Assembly: GCA_018825725.1 (NCBI GenBank)
Contig: JAHKBC010000360.1
Coordinates: 1 to 5,585 of the forward strand
Length of the DNA: 5,585 bases
Reading direction: 5' to 3'
Source of the DNA: Candidatus Omnitrophota bacterium
GTDB taxonomy: Bacteria > Omnitrophota > Gorgyraeia > Gygaellales > Profunditerraquicolaceae
A model generated the notes under the pieces. The model saw only the letters and a list, made by a program, of their open reading frames with translations. It did not search any database and had not been told where the DNA came from. Of this stretch, positions 5,097 to 5,585 are shown in pieces. The first letter of the stretch is position 1, and each line of letters begins with the position of its first letter. Made by a program: the position numbers and the translations under genes.

Positions 5097-5101
5097 CCCG
5101 C
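5088..5101 (+). other. Small G+C-rich hairpin at the stop of the 56-aa gene
   Basis: GCGGG (5088-5092) and CCCGC (5097-5101) form a perfect five-pair stem with an ATAA loop that contains the TAA stop. No T-run follows, only an A/T alternation (5104-5118), so it is not a standard intrinsic terminator. It could protect or delimit mRNA between the two flanking genes, or be incidental. Confidence 0.45.
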
Positions 5102-5131
5102 AGAATATATAATATATAGGAGGAAAAGAAA

Positions 5132-5572
5132 ATGAAAGGAAAGGTATTAGCAAGATTGCTGGACAAGGAAGGGAGAGAACTTGACTCTTTTGAGGCAAGT
5201 AATATTGTTGTAAATGCAGGTGAGGCGTTTTTAGTTGATCATATGGCTGAAGATGTAACTGCCGAGCTATTTACAATGAAGTATATGGCTATCGGAACAG
5301 GAATTACTGACCCAGTTGATACACAAGTAGCCCTCGTAGCTGAGGTTGGAACTCGTGTAACAGGCGTCAAGTCTCATTCTGGTTCTGTATACCAGGTTTT
5401 AGCCACATTCCCAATCAATAACCCAACTGCTGAGGTTGCAATAACCGAGTTAGGACTGTTTAATCAGTCTACGGTTCTTGATTCTGTAATGTTCAACCGA
5501 CTGAAGTTTGGGATCATTACTAAGGGGACGGCGGACCAAATAGAGTTCACCGTGCAGATAACAGCAGACTAA
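5132..5572 (+). CDS. Phage structural protein, tail-fibre / collar-like, 146 aa
   Basis: ATG 5132 follows AGGAGG (5118-5123) at eight bases; TAA is at 5570-5572, so the gene is complete. The pattern matches a group of small phage structural proteins often annotated as tail fibre or putative structural protein: S-N-I-V-V-N-A-G-E-A (23-32), M-K-Y-M-A-I-G-T-G (49-57), a T-Q-V-A-L-V-A-E-V-G-T-R segment (64-75), S-V-Y-Q-V-L-A-T-F (85-93), A-I-T-E-L-G-L-F-N (103-111), and F-N-R-L-K-F-G-I-I-T-K-G-T-A-D-Q-I-E-F-T-V-Q-I-T split over 121-144. It is almost all beta strand, with no signal peptide, cysteine or membrane segment. Related N-terminal regions also occur on longer fibre proteins. It probably sits in the tail, baseplate or a head/tail decoration; which one is not decided here. 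Confidence 0.8.
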   Translation: MKGKVLARLLDKEGRELDSFEASNIVVNAGEAFLVDHMAEDVTAELFTMKYMAIGTGITDPVDTQVALVAEVGTRVTGVKSHSGSVYQVLATFPINNPTAEVAITELGLFNQSTVLDSVMFNRLKFGIITKGTADQIEFTVQITAD

Positions 5573-5585
5573 GTTAGGGATCGTG

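Noticed and set aside
5086..5113. TTGCGG - 16 bases - TATAAT as a promoter for the last gene
   Set aside because: The -35 matches only three of six bases, and the start near 5120 would fall in the AGGAGG binding site, removing it from the mRNA.
5573..5585. A new gene starting at GTG 5583
   Set aside because: AGGGA lies only two bases from the GTG, too close for a binding site, and only the start codon itself is visible.

Overview
This window is part of the structural (late) region of a tailed double-stranded DNA phage or prophage. All supported genes are on the + strand, tightly packed and often overlapping. The order runs from the end of a portal-region morphogenesis protein through protease, scaffold candidate and major capsid protein to neck/tail genes. 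The DNA is A+T-rich (roughly 40% G+C by eye). Strong AGGAGG ribosome binding sites, a GTG start and TGA used only as a stop indicate a bacterial host with the standard bacterial code. Firmicutes-like relatives are suggested by the XkdF-type protease, but the host cannot be fixed from this piece.

Layout. 2-658: 3' part of a Mu gpF / SPP1 gp7-like head morphogenesis gene, open at the left edge. 655-1038: an unrecognised helical protein, overlapping by ATGA. 1027-1317: a small self-contained unit with a predicted sigma70-type promoter, a 54-aa protein weakly resembling the DUF2292/YezD type, and a strong intrinsic terminator. 1328-1729: XkdF-type prohead protease. 1734-2789: scaffold candidate carrying the SLVDKGAN motif usually associated with XkdF and a DUF6582-like segment. 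2795-4171: HK97-fold major capsid protein. 4176-4400: small post-capsid protein with a basic tail. 4384-4914: HK97 gp10-like neck/tail protein with an added CxxC end. 4926-5096: small unknown protein. 5132-5572: tail-fibre-like structural protein. The last 13 bases hold nothing I can support.

How it works together. The protease, scaffold candidate and capsid protein form the usual procapsid assembly and maturation set, translated in series from strong binding sites embedded at the previous gene's end. The small post-capsid and gp10-like proteins should act at the capsid surface or head-tail joint, and the last gene in the tail or fibre. Two arrangements stand out. One is the promoter-gene-terminator cassette, whose terminator abuts the protease binding site, so protease and capsid expression must rely on read-through or antitermination. 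The other is the apparent split of XkdF-type elements over two genes in permuted order. I see no CRISPR, tRNA, insertion sequence, integrase or defence system. No gene-free stretch exceeds 300 bases; the longest is 1240-1327, which holds the terminator.
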